A stretch of DNA of 64,000 bases from Macrophomina tecta (lineage: Eukaryota > Ascomycota > Dothideomycetes > Botryosphaeriales > Botryosphaeriaceae): assembly GCA_024180945.1 (NCBI GenBank), contig JAKSGN010000002.1, positions 248,001-312,000 on the forward strand, written 5' to 3'. Numbering within the stretch: the first letter of the stretch is position 1; the number at the start of each line of letters is the position of its first letter. This document shows, one piece after another, positions 1 to 10,100 of this stretch. The translations under genes and the position numbers were made by a program. The notes under the pieces were generated by a model. That model was given only the letters and a program-made list of their open reading frames with translations, ran no database searches and was not told the DNA's origin.

Positions 1-1127
1 GCAACAGAGGGCATTGGTCGTCCGCTCCTGCAGGGGCCGCAGGGGCATTTGATTCAGGGACCACATGCACAGTCGACAACTCCTTGGGCACGTCGACATC
101 ACCGGAAAGAATGATTTCGTCGGGCTCCGCATCAGCAAGCCGCTTCTTATGGGCTTCCTGCTGGCCCACGGTCGCGTCCTCTCCGAGGTCATCACCGTGG
201 ACGGGTTCGTCGTCGGTCTTCTCTACCACGACCGCAGGGATGGATGCTAGAGTCTGCGCGTCTGACTTGGGATGATCTGAAGCAGCTTCTACAGAATCAA
301 ACTCAGCATCAGGCTCTGCATCCGCTCTCCGTTTTGCAGGGTCTTCGTGAAGACTGGCAGGTCTCTTGCCTTCATAGACAGGCTGTGCAGTATGGGGAAC
401 TTTATCCACAACAGTGAAGGGCACGGGTTCTGGAACAGCGTCAGGAGATGGCCTACTGTCTTCGCCATCCTTCAGAGAATCCTTTGTGTCCAGGCCCTCA
501 GCCACCACCTCAGGAGCGGAAGAGGTAGTGTGGATCGAGGAAGCTTCATTCCTCTCAGCTTTCGGCGACTGAGGTGGTTTGACGGTGAGAAGGTTGTTGC
601 GGTTGCCAGCATCGTCGGACACTATATTGCAAGTCGAATCAGCGGTGGCCGCTGCAGGGGCCCGGGTAGGACATACCAATGGGCGCGCTCTCATCACAGA
701 CCCACCAATCACCGGGACCAAGCCTAAACTTGTACTGGTATTCGCCCGACTCGATAGCGTCGAAGCTTTTCTCGAAGACCAAGTCGCCCGACGCGGTACG
801 TTCTTCTTTCAGGTCCATCTCCAATGGCTCCCATGCGGGATTTGTGAGTGACGAGGCAACATAGACGGGCGGTCGAGTGCCGGGAACAGAGAAGGTGATG
901 GTCACTGGGACCTTGGGCCTAGAGAGATCCATTTCTTCGGGGGCAGAGGATTGGCGAAGCAAATAATGGGAGGGACGATGAAGCCTGAAGGAGCTGGTGC
1001 TCTTCGAAGCCGAGGCGGCGAGCTTGATAGTTTGAGGAGGCCTGGAGTAGCCGTGAAGGTTAGCCTCAGACGCAGCGGGCTTTAGGTAGATGCCGCGGCG
1101 CTTTGCATCCAGCTTTCGGAGCGGCAT
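1..1127 (-). CDS. Glycogen-binding (AMPK1-CBM/CBM48) domain protein, partial at its C-terminus
   Basis: Two exons are visible (677-1127 and 1-621), separated by a 55-bp intron with GTATGT donor, a GCTGAT branch-like site and TATAG acceptor; splicing joins ESAPI to VSDDAGNRNN in frame. The domain at about residues 73-155 has the early-set/CBM48 signature of AMPK beta-type proteins: an ITFSVPGTRPPVYVASS strand pair, EYQYKF, and GDWWVCDESAP with the paired tryptophans that contact glucan. The rest, at least 200 residues, is acidic, Ala/Pro/Glu rich and disordered, and the frame is still open at the left edge. Most fungal relatives start almost directly at the domain; this one has about 70 basic residues in front, so the start codon is only the best available one. 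Probable role is glycogen association or signalling. It is not a canonical AMPK beta subunit, because the C-terminal interaction domain is not seen. Confidence 0.82.
622..676 (-). other. Intron of the CBM48 gene
   Basis: The GTATGT donor and TATAG acceptor restore a conserved junction (ESAPI-VSDDAGN). Without splicing the frame runs into a stop, which supports a real intron. Confidence 0.85.
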
Positions 1128-2660
1128 AGCAATAGGAAGAAATATGCGGTGTATATAGCGTGACGCGGCAGATCACTGAAAATAGGCGAGGGCAGGAGGG
1201 GAGCGTGCACGGGAATTGGGCGCGTAGAGGGCTGGCGACTTACCAGCGGTGAGAGAGCGGATGGTGCTGGTGTGCAGTCGGGTGAGCAGCGCTTGCTGTG
1301 CGTAGGCAGAGCTGAGTCCTGGGGGAAGGATCGAGGGTGAGTGAGGCGTTCGGGAGGGTGGCTCTGGAGGGAAAGCAGAGGTATGGGCAGTCGACTTGGC
1401 AGGCGCGGAGGGCGGCTAGCCATGGTTCTTGTTATCCTCAGGTCAGCGCAGCGGAGGCAGGCAGGGTTGGTGCAGCGTTGCGGTTCTGGGTAGCTTGCTT
1501 GTTGGGCTGCGTGCAGGGATGTGGGCGACCCCGGTCGCCGGCGGTGCTCCAAGCCCTTCGACTCGCTGGGGGCGCGACGCGAATTGCTCTGGATGCCCCG
1601 GATGGCGCCGCCGAGCGATCGCCCATCGCCAGAACCGCAGAAGGCCTTGGAACCCGCGCCGCCCGGACTTGCACCACCGTGACGTGCGCCCGCCGGACTC
1701 ACCACCAGCTGCAGCCGCATTCCGTCCCTCGAGCAGCAGCCCCTGCGCAGGCGCCCGTCGTGAGGCGGGCGCACGCCCTCGAGTCGACTGACTGGCGGCA
1801 TGCGTCGCCGGGCCGCCGCTTCGGGCCCGAGCCACAATGCTCCTCTCGCCCGCTCTCGTCTTCTGCCCACTCGCCACGCCCATCCGTCACCATTTCTTCA
1901 TCTCGCGCCTCATTTCTCGGCCCGCCCTCAGCCTCGGGCACGCCGGTCGCGTCAGCCTGCCCGTTCGCACCGTGCCGAGCGCGGCATGAGGGCCCGTGTC
2001 TGGCCAACCACATTCGATGCCCCGTCCGCGTCCTGTCCTGCGGTGCCTGCCTCGCACAGCGCACCGTCATCTGGACACCTGAGCCCTGCTGCTCATCACC
2101 GGGCCCGACCGATGCGTGCCACCGCCTGCCACCTGTCGCCCGACACCTCACCACAGCAAGCCTTGCGCTGTTCTCAAGATCTTCCTGAGTAGACAACTGT
2201 CAGCCCCTAGCTTTTCTGCCGTGCCGATCCCGCCAGGGCCTTATTATCTTTTTCCCCTTCACCGTCCTGATAACGCCGGGAGAACTTCGTGGAAGAAGTG
2301 CTCGGCTGCTTGAGGCTGGATTCCCGAGACCAGCAATTTTCTCGCTTCGGTGAAGTTATCCATGCTGTGCCACGGGGCTTCGGTTGGCCGCAGTTTGTCT
2401 TCGCCGCGCTGAAAGATATTCTCGCAAACGCTGGTAAGCTTGTGCAAGCAGCAGCAACTCCTCAGCTGCTGGCACAGTTCCAGGGTTCCCATGCCGAGGT
2501 GGCTCCTTGGCCCGAATTTTCAAGAAAGCTTTGACGGATCCAGGCAATATCCAGGCAACATTGATGATCTCCGGCTAATGCGTATGGCTGAACCATTAGG
2601 TGGCTTATTCCATCGCGTCCGCTCTCCCGTGGAGTCCAACATAATCGAATGCTTGATTAC
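1128..2660. other. GC-rich gene-free stretch upstream of the CBM48 gene
   Basis: Many open frames overlap on both strands between 1.1 and 2.2 kb, but they look like the result of low stop density in GC-rich DNA: they are Arg/Ala/Ser/Pro rich, share no domain I recognise, and contradict one another. A TATATA motif lies near 1151-1157, close to the start of the minus-strand CBM48 gene. I see no further supported feature. Confidence 0.5.
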
Positions 2661-2668
2661 ACGCCCAG

Positions 2669-3650
2669 TCACACAGTCAGCCGCGATGATATTGCTGGAA
2701 CAGAGACATGTCTGGCCGCCACGCCTACAAACACCCGGTCTAACCAGAGCATCCTCCCTTTCGTTTGTACTGATTTGGCTGGATGTGAGCTTAGAGGACA
2801 GGGTGCAAACGCCGTCGAGGCCGCCACCATCACGGTAGCCGCAATCGTTTGCTCCTTCTGATCCTCCATATACGCCTTTATAATTGTCTCCCTTTCCGGA
2901 CTGCTCATCGCGTAACTCAGCTGTGTCTTCAAGCTCGCAACGATTGCCTTTGCCTTATTTTCCCCGCACCTGGCAAATACTCCTCCGTGTACCACCTCCC
3001 AGCGCCAAGAGCACCAGACTCGCAGCGACGCCCGCGATGGGCAACGTATGCGCGTGGAACTTAATCATCAGTCCCGCACCCAGCAGTTGTATCGAAATGG
3101 CCACCAGCGCGATTCGCTTGGGATAGGGGCAGAGGTGCTGAGACACCAGGCCGAGTAGAGGCGGCCATGCGCAGGTTACGTAAGAATAGACATTTTCGAC
3201 GATCCGGCGCACGAAAAGGAGATGCCGTGGGCTACTTGCAGGCACAGCGAGAAGTAGAAAGCCCAAATGTAAAAGGCGATGCGTGGCCCGGCGTCCAAGA
3301 AGCACATGCCAAGGACGGTGCGGTCGCGGAGCAAGCGGAAGCTGGGAGTTGGTGGGTGTCAGCAGAGACACATCGGGGAAGGATCGGATCTACTAATGGG
3401 ATCATTGGTTTAGGGTTCAAAGCACTAAGCTCTCAGACGAAGAATGCAAGAATGCATAGCGGCCGATAACAAGCATGCCGTTAACGTGCTCAGAGCGCCA
3501 GGTCGAGCCGTTGTATTTCGCCAGAGCGGGAGGGCGAAGCCCGCAGCAACCACGACAAGACCGAAGACTGTTGAACGCATTCTTAGCCGCATGGCCTTCT
3601 TGCCGCAACCTCATGCCAAGACGCAACCGCTCAGGTATTTCCGGCCGGTA
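2669..3650 (-). pseudogene. Relic of a siderophore-iron (SIT-type) MFS transporter
   Basis: Pieces of one protein appear in order but in different minus frames. From upstream to downstream: STVFGLVVVAAGFAL; ALAKYNGSTWRSEHVNGML; FRLLRDRTVLGMCFLDAGPR followed by IAFYIWAFYFSLCLQVAHG; then, after a frame change near 3190-3230, IQLLGAGLMIKFHAH and LGGGT; and finally LKTQLSYAMSSPERETII with KAYMEDQKEQT. These match the second half (about TM7 to TM12 and the final loop) of fungal siderophore-iron transporters as I know the family. The N-terminal half is not recognisable upstream, and a block between the LGGGT segment and the LKTQLSY loop is largely gone. No arrangement of introns restores one frame, so this is a pseudogene. 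The intact protein would have been a plasma-membrane importer of ferric siderophores. Confidence 0.72.
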
Positions 3651-4242
3651 ACCCAGCGATGGTGCTACACCGAGGATAGATCCACCGATTTGATAAGGAA
3701 GAAGTAAAAGCCCGGAACTCGCACCGCGGACCGCCTTCTGACCCCCCCAGTCATTGGCTTGCTTTCGACACAAAAACAAATTTGCGGACTTCCGTCGAAC
3801 GGAGCACCGCGTTACCCAATAGGAAAGCCATTTCAAAGTCTACACCCGCTTGATCAGCTGGCCAAGATCATCTGATTGATTAGATGCTTCGGCGCTAGAT
3901 GCTTCGCCACGATATGCTTCGGAGTCTGCAGATGTGACTGCAAAATCGGGTCTCTTTCGCTAGGCTATTTTGCGGTATTTCGGCAGTTCTAAGCTTTAGC
4001 AAGGGCGATAGAACGGTGACGGGACCTCCGATGTTGTTTGAGAGGTCTCGGCTGTCATATCGTGCTCTTTTCGTTAGTTCATCGTTCAGAATTGGCAATT
4101 AGAAACGTAAGGGATTTGGTGAAAAGCAAGCAGTCTCGGTTTTTGCTTAAAAAGAAGTGATGAGCGGGTGCGTAGATAAGGAGCGGGCTTCACCAGTCTC
4201 AAGAACAAGGCACCGCAGGAGCATGCTCCGCAGAAGCTCAGG

Positions 4243-5376
4243 ATGGCGGAAACAGGCACTGCAATTCCAGAAGAGCACTGGAAAGGTATATCGGCCATAT
4301 TCATCCACTCGTTCCAGGAGCAACAGGACGAGTGCCCGGTGTCCCCGATTCTGCTGACTGCTGTGTATTCAGTTCGCGCACAACCTGCCTCCGAACACGC
4401 ACATCAAGGGCATGGACCGCGAGCGCCTTCCCATCACACTGCAAGAGAGCCTGGCATTACGGAATCCAGCATTTTAGCACGGGATGACCACCCCATACTC
4501 ATCCGCCCCTACCATCTGTCGAACTATGAAAAACCTCGTTCCGCTCGTGGTCTATATGCATGACGGCGGCGTCGTGGCTGGTGGACCCAAGACTGATGAC
4601 GTCTCCTTCCGGGCCGTCGCGCTACACTGCGGCGTCGTTGTCTTGAACGTCGAATATCGCCTGGCGCCTGAGAACAAATCCCCCGTTGAATGCCAGCGCA
4701 GCTACGATGTTGTGAACTGGGTGAGATATCACTGGACACAAGAAGAGTAAAGGTGGTCGCTGGCACGCCTGACTTCACCACGGGCCGCCACACCCTCCGC
4801 ACAGAGCCGGCTCTCCGTCGACCTGGACGAAGGCTTCATCCTCGGCGCCACGTCTGCCGGCGCCAACTTCGCGACAAGACTCTCCCATTTCTTCGCCAGC
4901 CACGCGGACGAGGCAGAGAGCAGACAGAAGCTGTCACTTCCGCTGAAAGACTTGTTGTTCTTCGCGCCCAGCGTTTGCCATTCTGATGCTCGTCCGGATC
5001 AGTACAAAGACTGCATCCTGAGTGTTGACGAAGTCAACGACGCTCCAAGGCTGACGCGGAAGAGCATTGGCTACTTGGCTGGTGAGGCGGATGTTGCTGG
5101 GATTTGAGTTCATTTTTCTGAACCGCTGACGTCCTACAGGTAAGTACGGCGCGCCGCCGACCGACCGCCGTGACTCACCGTTGCGGTTTCCTCCGAATAC
5201 TGTCTTCACGACGAAATCTCTGATTCAAGTCTGGCTGGGATCTGCGTCGTAATGAAGTTCTGTTGTTTGAGCAGCTGCTCAAGGAAGCTGGAGTGGGAAC
5301 ACGGTTACATGTGTGCTCTTGGTTACCGCACGGATCTACTGCAGGAGTCGACGTCAAACAAGCAAAGTACATCTGA
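4243..5376 (+). pseudogene. Relic of an HSL/GDXG-type alpha/beta hydrolase
   Basis: The conserved order of an alpha/beta hydrolase-3 protein is clear: an N-terminal part (HIKGMDRERL), HPILIRPYHLSNYEK, the oxyanion segment VVYMHDGGVVAGG, VVLNVEYRLAPENKSPVE, the nucleophile region FILGATSAGANFATRL, and near the end EVLLFEQLLKEAGVGT with a PHG. Three introns still splice: one ending near 4360, one of about 80 bp ending near 4803 (joining VVNW to SRLSVDLDEG in phase), and one of about 60 bp ending near 5139. The frame is nevertheless broken at least three times: around 4450, within the five-A run near 4530, and near 5235, where about 2 bases are missing after IQVWLG. The catalytic motifs have also drifted: HGGG has become HDGG and GxSxG has become ATSAG. 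Probably dead; the family covers esterases and secondary-metabolite hydrolases. Confidence 0.75.
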
Positions 5377-5560
5377 GCCGCTCGTCAGTAAAGAGTAACA
5401 AGTGTTCTGGCTAACCCAAGTGTCTAAAAAGATTTGAATATACGAAGAGGCTCCCTCGCAGCCAATACTCAGAGAAGGAACAGGATACATATTTATATAC
5501 AGGCGTGAAGACGCTCTAGCCACACACTGCTACCAGGATGGTTAAACCGAAGGGGTGTAG

Positions 5561-6720
5561 TCACTGACAATGCCAAAGATGAACTCCGCCCTTGATCAGT
5601 CCATTCGCGCGCTGATACGCGCCGCTCCCATCATGCGCAATAATCTCCGTCGCGACCTCCAGCGCCAACACGTCCCCACTCGCCAAGGTATAACTGATCG
5701 CCAGCCCCTCCGTCTCCAGCAGGCCCGTCGTCGGCGGCCGCGCGGCCTTGCCGCCCTTCTGCCGCACGATCATGCTCTCCGGCGCGCAGCTCAGCGGCTG
5801 CATCTCGCCGTCCCTGTAAACGAACGCATTGCGGTGCTCGGTGCCGGGCGGAGTCGAGCAGATTGTACCACACCGCGCTGTACGGGCCGAGGCGGCCGTG
5901 GCCCCAGTCCCAGTAGCGCGGCGCGTCGATGATGGATTGGTTGCCCCAGTTCTTGCCGTGGTAGCCGACGCCGTCAGAGGGGGTGTCTCTGATGGTGAGG
6001 TCAGCGCTGGCGCGGGCATCGCGCACTGCATCAGCCAGTAGAGGCCTGTGACGAGGTTTTGATTCACGCTGATCGCGCCGTTGAGGTCGCAGGGGTAGCG
6101 GGGTGGAGCGACCTGTTTTGTTGTCGTGTCAGTGGCCGAGCTAGAATATGGTAAGATGGCTAGGATACGGGGTGCGCGGAGTGGCGGAGGAAGGCGCGGA
6201 GAGAGATACTGACCGACTTGAAGTTGATGGTGCCGCTGATGTCCATTGCGGCGGAGTCGAGGGTGATGATGTACTCGACATCGGGCTTTTCCGGGGAGGA
6301 GCCCTGAAAGCTGCCGATGCCCCTTCAGTTACCCGTGATGCCGTCAGAGCCGTTGGTGAAGGTGACGCCGGCATCGGCCGTAGCTCCGTAGTAGAAGTTG
6401 GTACCGTTGGCGTACACGCCAGAAACTTGCACGGCCAACGGGTGCGGCTACTGGGTGGAGTCACCGGAGTTGAAGAACACGATGTTCAAGGTCTGGTTGG
6501 TGGACGACGAAAAGGCGTCGAAGTACCAGAAGTCAGCAGACTTACGAGCCGCCTGGGTGAGCATCCTGGAACCGTCAAGGTTGCCCGGGATGGAGAGACG
6601 CTCAATGTGGACAGTGCCGTCGTGGTAGGCGGGCGCAAGGTTGAGGGCGCGGATGTTGTTGGAACAGGCTGCCATTGATACGCCGCTCATAGCAACCAGG
6701 GCTAGAAGTCTTATAGTCAT
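5561..6720 (-). pseudogene. Relic of a secreted CrtC/Diels-Alderase-like (lipocalin-fold) protein
   Basis: It begins with a signal peptide (MTIRLLALVAMSGVSMAAC) and continues with SADFWYFDAFSSSTNQTLN, GYHGKNWG and YWDWGHGRLGPYSAVWYN, the signature blocks of hydroxyneurosporene synthase-like proteins that include fungal Diels-Alderases. A 101-bp intron (6113-6213) still splices to give NFKS-VAPPRYPCDLN. Lesions: an in-frame TAG after GDSTQ (about 6448), an in-frame TGA after DGITGN (about 6325), a frameshift near 6010-6025 and an opposite shift near 5850-5860 that restores the original frame, so about 55 codons would be misread between them. The C-terminal part (ASGDVLALEVATEIIA ... LIKGGVHLWHCQ) ends normally. 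Intact members fold as a double beta-barrel and act on polyketide or terpenoid substrates; the substrate here is unknown. Confidence 0.75.
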
Positions 6721-8196
6721 GGTGGCTGACGGGGTGTTTCCTCCGAAGAGATCGGTTGAGATCGATGGGCAAGCGAGTGAAATTGGAAGGGATGGGCCGC
6801 GATGTGGACAATATCTGGACGACAGTCACACGCATGCTACTTCTATACACAATCAGAGTCAAAGAGAGCTCTGTCGGCCATCTCGGGCCCGGAAGGCATG
6901 CGCACCTCTTGCTATCGTTTAATCGCGCATCTGCTTCCTTGATCGTCCAGACTCCGTCCGAACACGGACGACTGTGTTGAGCAGAACATGTGATCACTGT
7001 GCGGCTCACAAGTGCAGATGAGCGCAAATCAGAGTGTTGGTGCTTCTCATGTCACCGCCCAATTAGATTGTGCAGTCAGCTACAGAGGCCGTATTCGAAT
7101 GGTGTAGATACGAAGACGTGAGGATACGAAAACCCACTGAAGGGCCCAAATCAGTGTGCTATCCAGGGTCACTGTACAGGCCTGCCAATAAGATCCCAGT
7201 AAAAGGACTGAGTGGGTGCCTCGAAGTCAATAATGAGCCTTGCAAATGATATGTGAAGAGTTGCAAATTTACGTCGCCATGTTTTTGATAACCTCTTGCA
7301 ACCTCACGAGCACAGGGTCTTTTGTTTTACTACCGCTTGCTTGTCAGCCATCATCGCGCCTGGGCTTGCTGCAACGCTTGCGCCCACGTTGCTCAATTAT
7401 CAGCTCAGTCTTCTTTAACATGGTTCTCACCCAAACCTTCCCTTTTCTTTCTTTCTTTCTTTTTTCTTTTTTCTTTTTTCTTTTTTTCGGATTGCATTAT
7501 TTCGAACGATGAAATCATGGGGATTCCCTCATTGCACAATAGTAATGCCGCAACCCGCCCCTGGTTTGGACAGCACTTTAATCAATGTCCCTGGCCAAGC
7601 CCTGCTATGCCCTGGCTTCTTCTAGAATGGTTTGCGCTGACGGCTGTGGATCCCCTAGTAGAAGTCACACAGATGATTCTGGCCTCATTTGGCCACGGTT
7701 TGTTACTGCCCCTCGTGCACACTGCGATGCAACACTTGGCCATATGATGAAAACCACATGCCTGCCTTTGCTGCTGCTCCTTTGGTGTTGAGTCAATGCC
7801 GCTACTTTTAACGATCTGCGGAGTGAGCCAGATCTTGCGGCTCCCCCCGTCTCTCATACTGATCCGGTATTTTTTAGTATCGCCCTTTTTCGAGTAGTCC
7901 ATGTGTTCGAAATATGCTGAACGCTCCCCCCTCCCCTCTCTTTCTACCGTTCACCTCTCAGTGAGACGTCGAGATTATGTCAACTGCGAAAGATCTGGTA
8001 ATCGGCCTCATCCTTGAAGCATTCTGAGGAAGTAAATGGTATCCGAGTTACTGGCTGAAGGTTGGAGCGGGTGCTGTTCCGATTCACGTCGGTTCCCTGA
8101 AGTCGCTCCGGAAACTTGGGATCTGAAGTGCAGAACAAATCCAGCATTACCGCGGAATCCAAGCGCGGCCCTGCAGCGGCTATGCATCTACGCAGG
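6721..8196. other. Gene-poor stretch with a pyrimidine-rich run
   Basis: It holds the upstream region of the CrtC-like relic and a T/C-rich run at about 7436-7485 (ctttctttctttct then T-rich). Short open frames on both strands show no family resemblance. I see no supported gene or RNA. Confidence 0.5.
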
Positions 8197-8682
8197 CTAG
8201 CCTCTCATCCCCTGGCACTTCACACCCAACGCCTTTGTCTGGGTGGAACCCGAGCCGACGGATCTAGCCGTGCACAGCACAAGCAGATCCTTGCAGTTCC
8301 ACAGCATAGTAAGCCCCTTGCGCATCCGTTCGGGAGCTTTCACCCCTTTGTTTGTTCGGAAGAGGCCGTGAGCATCGTTGAATGGGCAATCCGGAGAGAC
8401 GATATTGTATAACTTCCCGTGATAGGAAAGCAATCTCAAAGAGTTCCGATCCCAGTCCTCAGGGCTATTCAAGACGATGTATCGAGGGTCCAACCCAGAG
8501 AAAGCGGACACCAAATCTCCCTGTGACAACAGGGACATCAGAAGACGTCTTCGGTGAGCGGGAATTAGGGCATCTCCCGCGAAAACTGTTCTCAAGCAGA
8601 TCGGCCTGGAAGCGTCGAAAGCAGGAGCAGACGGAATGATGCATTGTGCCTTCTGAAGGTCGTCAACCAGCCTGAAAACCAA
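8197..8682 (-). CDS. Possible hypothetical protein, 161 aa (weak)
   Basis: This is the only sizeable frame in a 2.5-kb gene-poor area whose composition looks protein-like, with mixed hydrophobic and charged residues (for example LDPRYIVLNSPEDWDR and GKLYNIVSPDCPFNDAHG) and little low complexity. I recognise no family, no signal peptide and no membrane span. Upstream, CAG just before GCTGGTTGACGAC could be a splice acceptor, so it may be one exon of a longer or decayed gene. It lies between the pseudogene block and prp38, so it could be another relic. It could also be chance. Confidence 0.22.
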   Translation of the reverse strand: MVFRLVDDLQKAQCIIPSAPAFDASRPICLRTVFAGDALIPAHRRRLLMSLLSQGDLVSAFSGLDPRYIVLNSPEDWDRNSLRLLSYHGKLYNIVSPDCPFNDAHGLFRTNKGVKAPERMRKGLTMLWNCKDLLVLCTARSVGSGSTQTKALGVKCQGMRG

Positions 8683-9314
8683 CCGTTTTTCATGATCATT
8701 ATTTGGTATAGAGATATTTGGAAATATGCTGTGTGCGAACGCTAGATTCGATTTCCTGCTCTAAGTAGAGGAGCGCATCAAACTACTACCGGGCGAGATT
8801 ATGCCGAGGCTTGGTATGATAAAGAGGTAGCATGTCTGTTTCGCTGAACTGACTTATGGCCGGAATACCTTGGCAGACTAGGAATGGTGCACCACCCGTC
8901 GTTAGACGGAAAAATTGAAACTTGTGCGTTGAGAGTTGAGCCTTTTGGATCCCATGGAACGTAACTGCATTTTATACGGAAGAGGATTTCGAGCTCAGAA
9001 AGGCAGATCCATCGTTCGCGGGTATATTTAAAAAAAAAAGAAAAAAAAAAAAAAAAAAAAACAAGAAATTATACAAGACGTTAGCTTCGGATGATAATTT
9101 GAGGATTCGTAACCCAAAATCGCCAGACTCCGTTCAGACCATTGTACACGAAGCCACGGACCGAAGGATTTCGGAGTTGATTTTTCGCTTGACTATGTCT
9201 TTGGAACATCCAGAGATAAGATGGTATGGGGCGGGGGTGGGGGAGGGCGCCGACTTCCAGGTACTGCTAAGTCCGGCATATGGTCGCAATGAAATGGTAG
9301 ACCGGCTTTCCACT
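8683..9314. other. Intergenic stretch with a long A run
   Basis: It contains a nearly pure poly-A tract at about 9030-9061 and otherwise AT-richer DNA than its neighbours. It lies at the 3' side of prp38. Nothing else is supported. Confidence 0.5.
9030..9061 (+). repeat. Poly-A homopolymer tract
   Basis: About 31 adenines with a single G interruption at 9040. It could be the tail scar of a retroposed sequence, but I see no flanking element or target-site duplication, so it is recorded only as simple sequence. Confidence 0.85.
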
Positions 9315-10100
9315 TCAATCTTCAGCTGAAGACCTAGAGCCTCTTCTACTGCGATCCTCGATCTCCCCACTCTCTTCCCTTTCTTCCCGGTCCCTCCCAT
9401 TTTCCATTTGCTCGTCTCCATCCTCATCCAGCTGATCCACTTCATCACCCAGCGGGCTCTCCCTGGGGTCGAGCAGGTCCAAATCCTCCAGCAATGTTCT
9501 TGGCGGTAATTTCCATAGACTCGTGGCGCAAACCCGATCCTTCGTTAAGAGGTCGTCCACAAACTGGTCTACGAACGTCAAGACGAACCCGTCCCTCATC
9601 CTGCGCTTCAACTTCCGATAATCCGCCAGCAGCGGCTCCAGCGTCTTGTAAATCTCCACTGGCTCCCACGCCAGCCTGATATAAAACGCCGCCAACGCCC
9701 TCAGATACTTGAACTCGCCTTTCGTGCCCGGAACTCTGCTCTCATCTTCTTCCTCGCCATCATCGCCGCTCCCCCTCTCCTCATCCTCGGGCCAGTTGAG
9801 GTACGCCAGTATGATCTCCTTCTCGGGTACGAGCTGCAGCAGCTTGAAGGCCAGGCACAGGAAGGGCGTAGCCTTGCCCATGCCGCCGTAGGTGCCGCCG
9901 ATGTAGGTCAGCTCGGCGGCGCGGTCGCATAGGGTGGCGGCGTTGAGGCCGAAGCACTGCTCTTTCCAGTAATACGACTCGGTGATGCGGTCGCGCACGG
10001 CCTTCTCGAAGAGAAGGGCCGGGTTCTGGCCGCGGATGAGGGCGCCGCTGTAGCCGCGGTCGTCCATCAACGCCTTCGCGTCGGCTTGGTGCGTCGCCAT
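9315..10100 (-). CDS. prp38: Pre-mRNA-splicing factor Prp38
   Basis: A single exon of 261 residues with the full PRP38 family order: IRGQNPALLFEKAVRDRITE, SYYWKEQCFGLNAATL, LTYIGGTYGGMGKATPFLCL, KEIILAYLN, FKYLRALAAFYIRL, IYKTLEPLLADYRKLK, FVDQFVDDLLTKDRVC and LPPRTLLEDL. Prp38 is a tri-snRNP/B-complex protein needed for spliceosome activation in the nucleus. Compared with yeast there is an acidic insert (EDEERGSGDDGEEEDE) before FKYLRAL, common in filamentous fungi, and an acidic/arginine-serine tail after residue 220. The start follows a short leader with a poly-T/pyrimidine stretch just upstream (about 10121-10141), and no upstream in-frame ATG fits the family better. The upstream side faces the glycosyltransferase gene head to head across about 1 kb. 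Confidence 0.95.
   Translation of the reverse strand: MATHQADAKALMDDRGYSGALIRGQNPALLFEKAVRDRITESYYWKEQCFGLNAATLCDRAAELTYIGGTYGGMGKATPFLCLAFKLLQLVPEKEIILAYLNWPEDEERGSGDDGEEEDESRVPGTKGEFKYLRALAAFYIRLAWEPVEIYKTLEPLLADYRKLKRRMRDGFVLTFVDQFVDDLLTKDRVCATSLWKLPPRTLLEDLDLLDPRESPLGDEVDQLDEDGDEQMENGRDREEREESGEIEDRSRRGSRSSAED

Noticed and set aside
1082..2196. Several overlapping open frames of 120-280 codons on both strands
   Set aside because: They contradict each other, are Arg/Ala/Ser/Pro rich from GC bias, and show no family motif; the region looks like promoter/leader DNA.
2669..6720. Repeat-induced point mutation (RIP) as the cause of pseudogene decay
   Set aside because: The lesions are mainly small indels plus a few nonsense codons, GC content stays normal, and no repeated copy exists in the window.
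9030..9061. Poly-A tract as the tail of a LINE/SINE insertion
   Set aside because: No element body, reverse-transcriptase remnant or target-site duplication could be found next to it.
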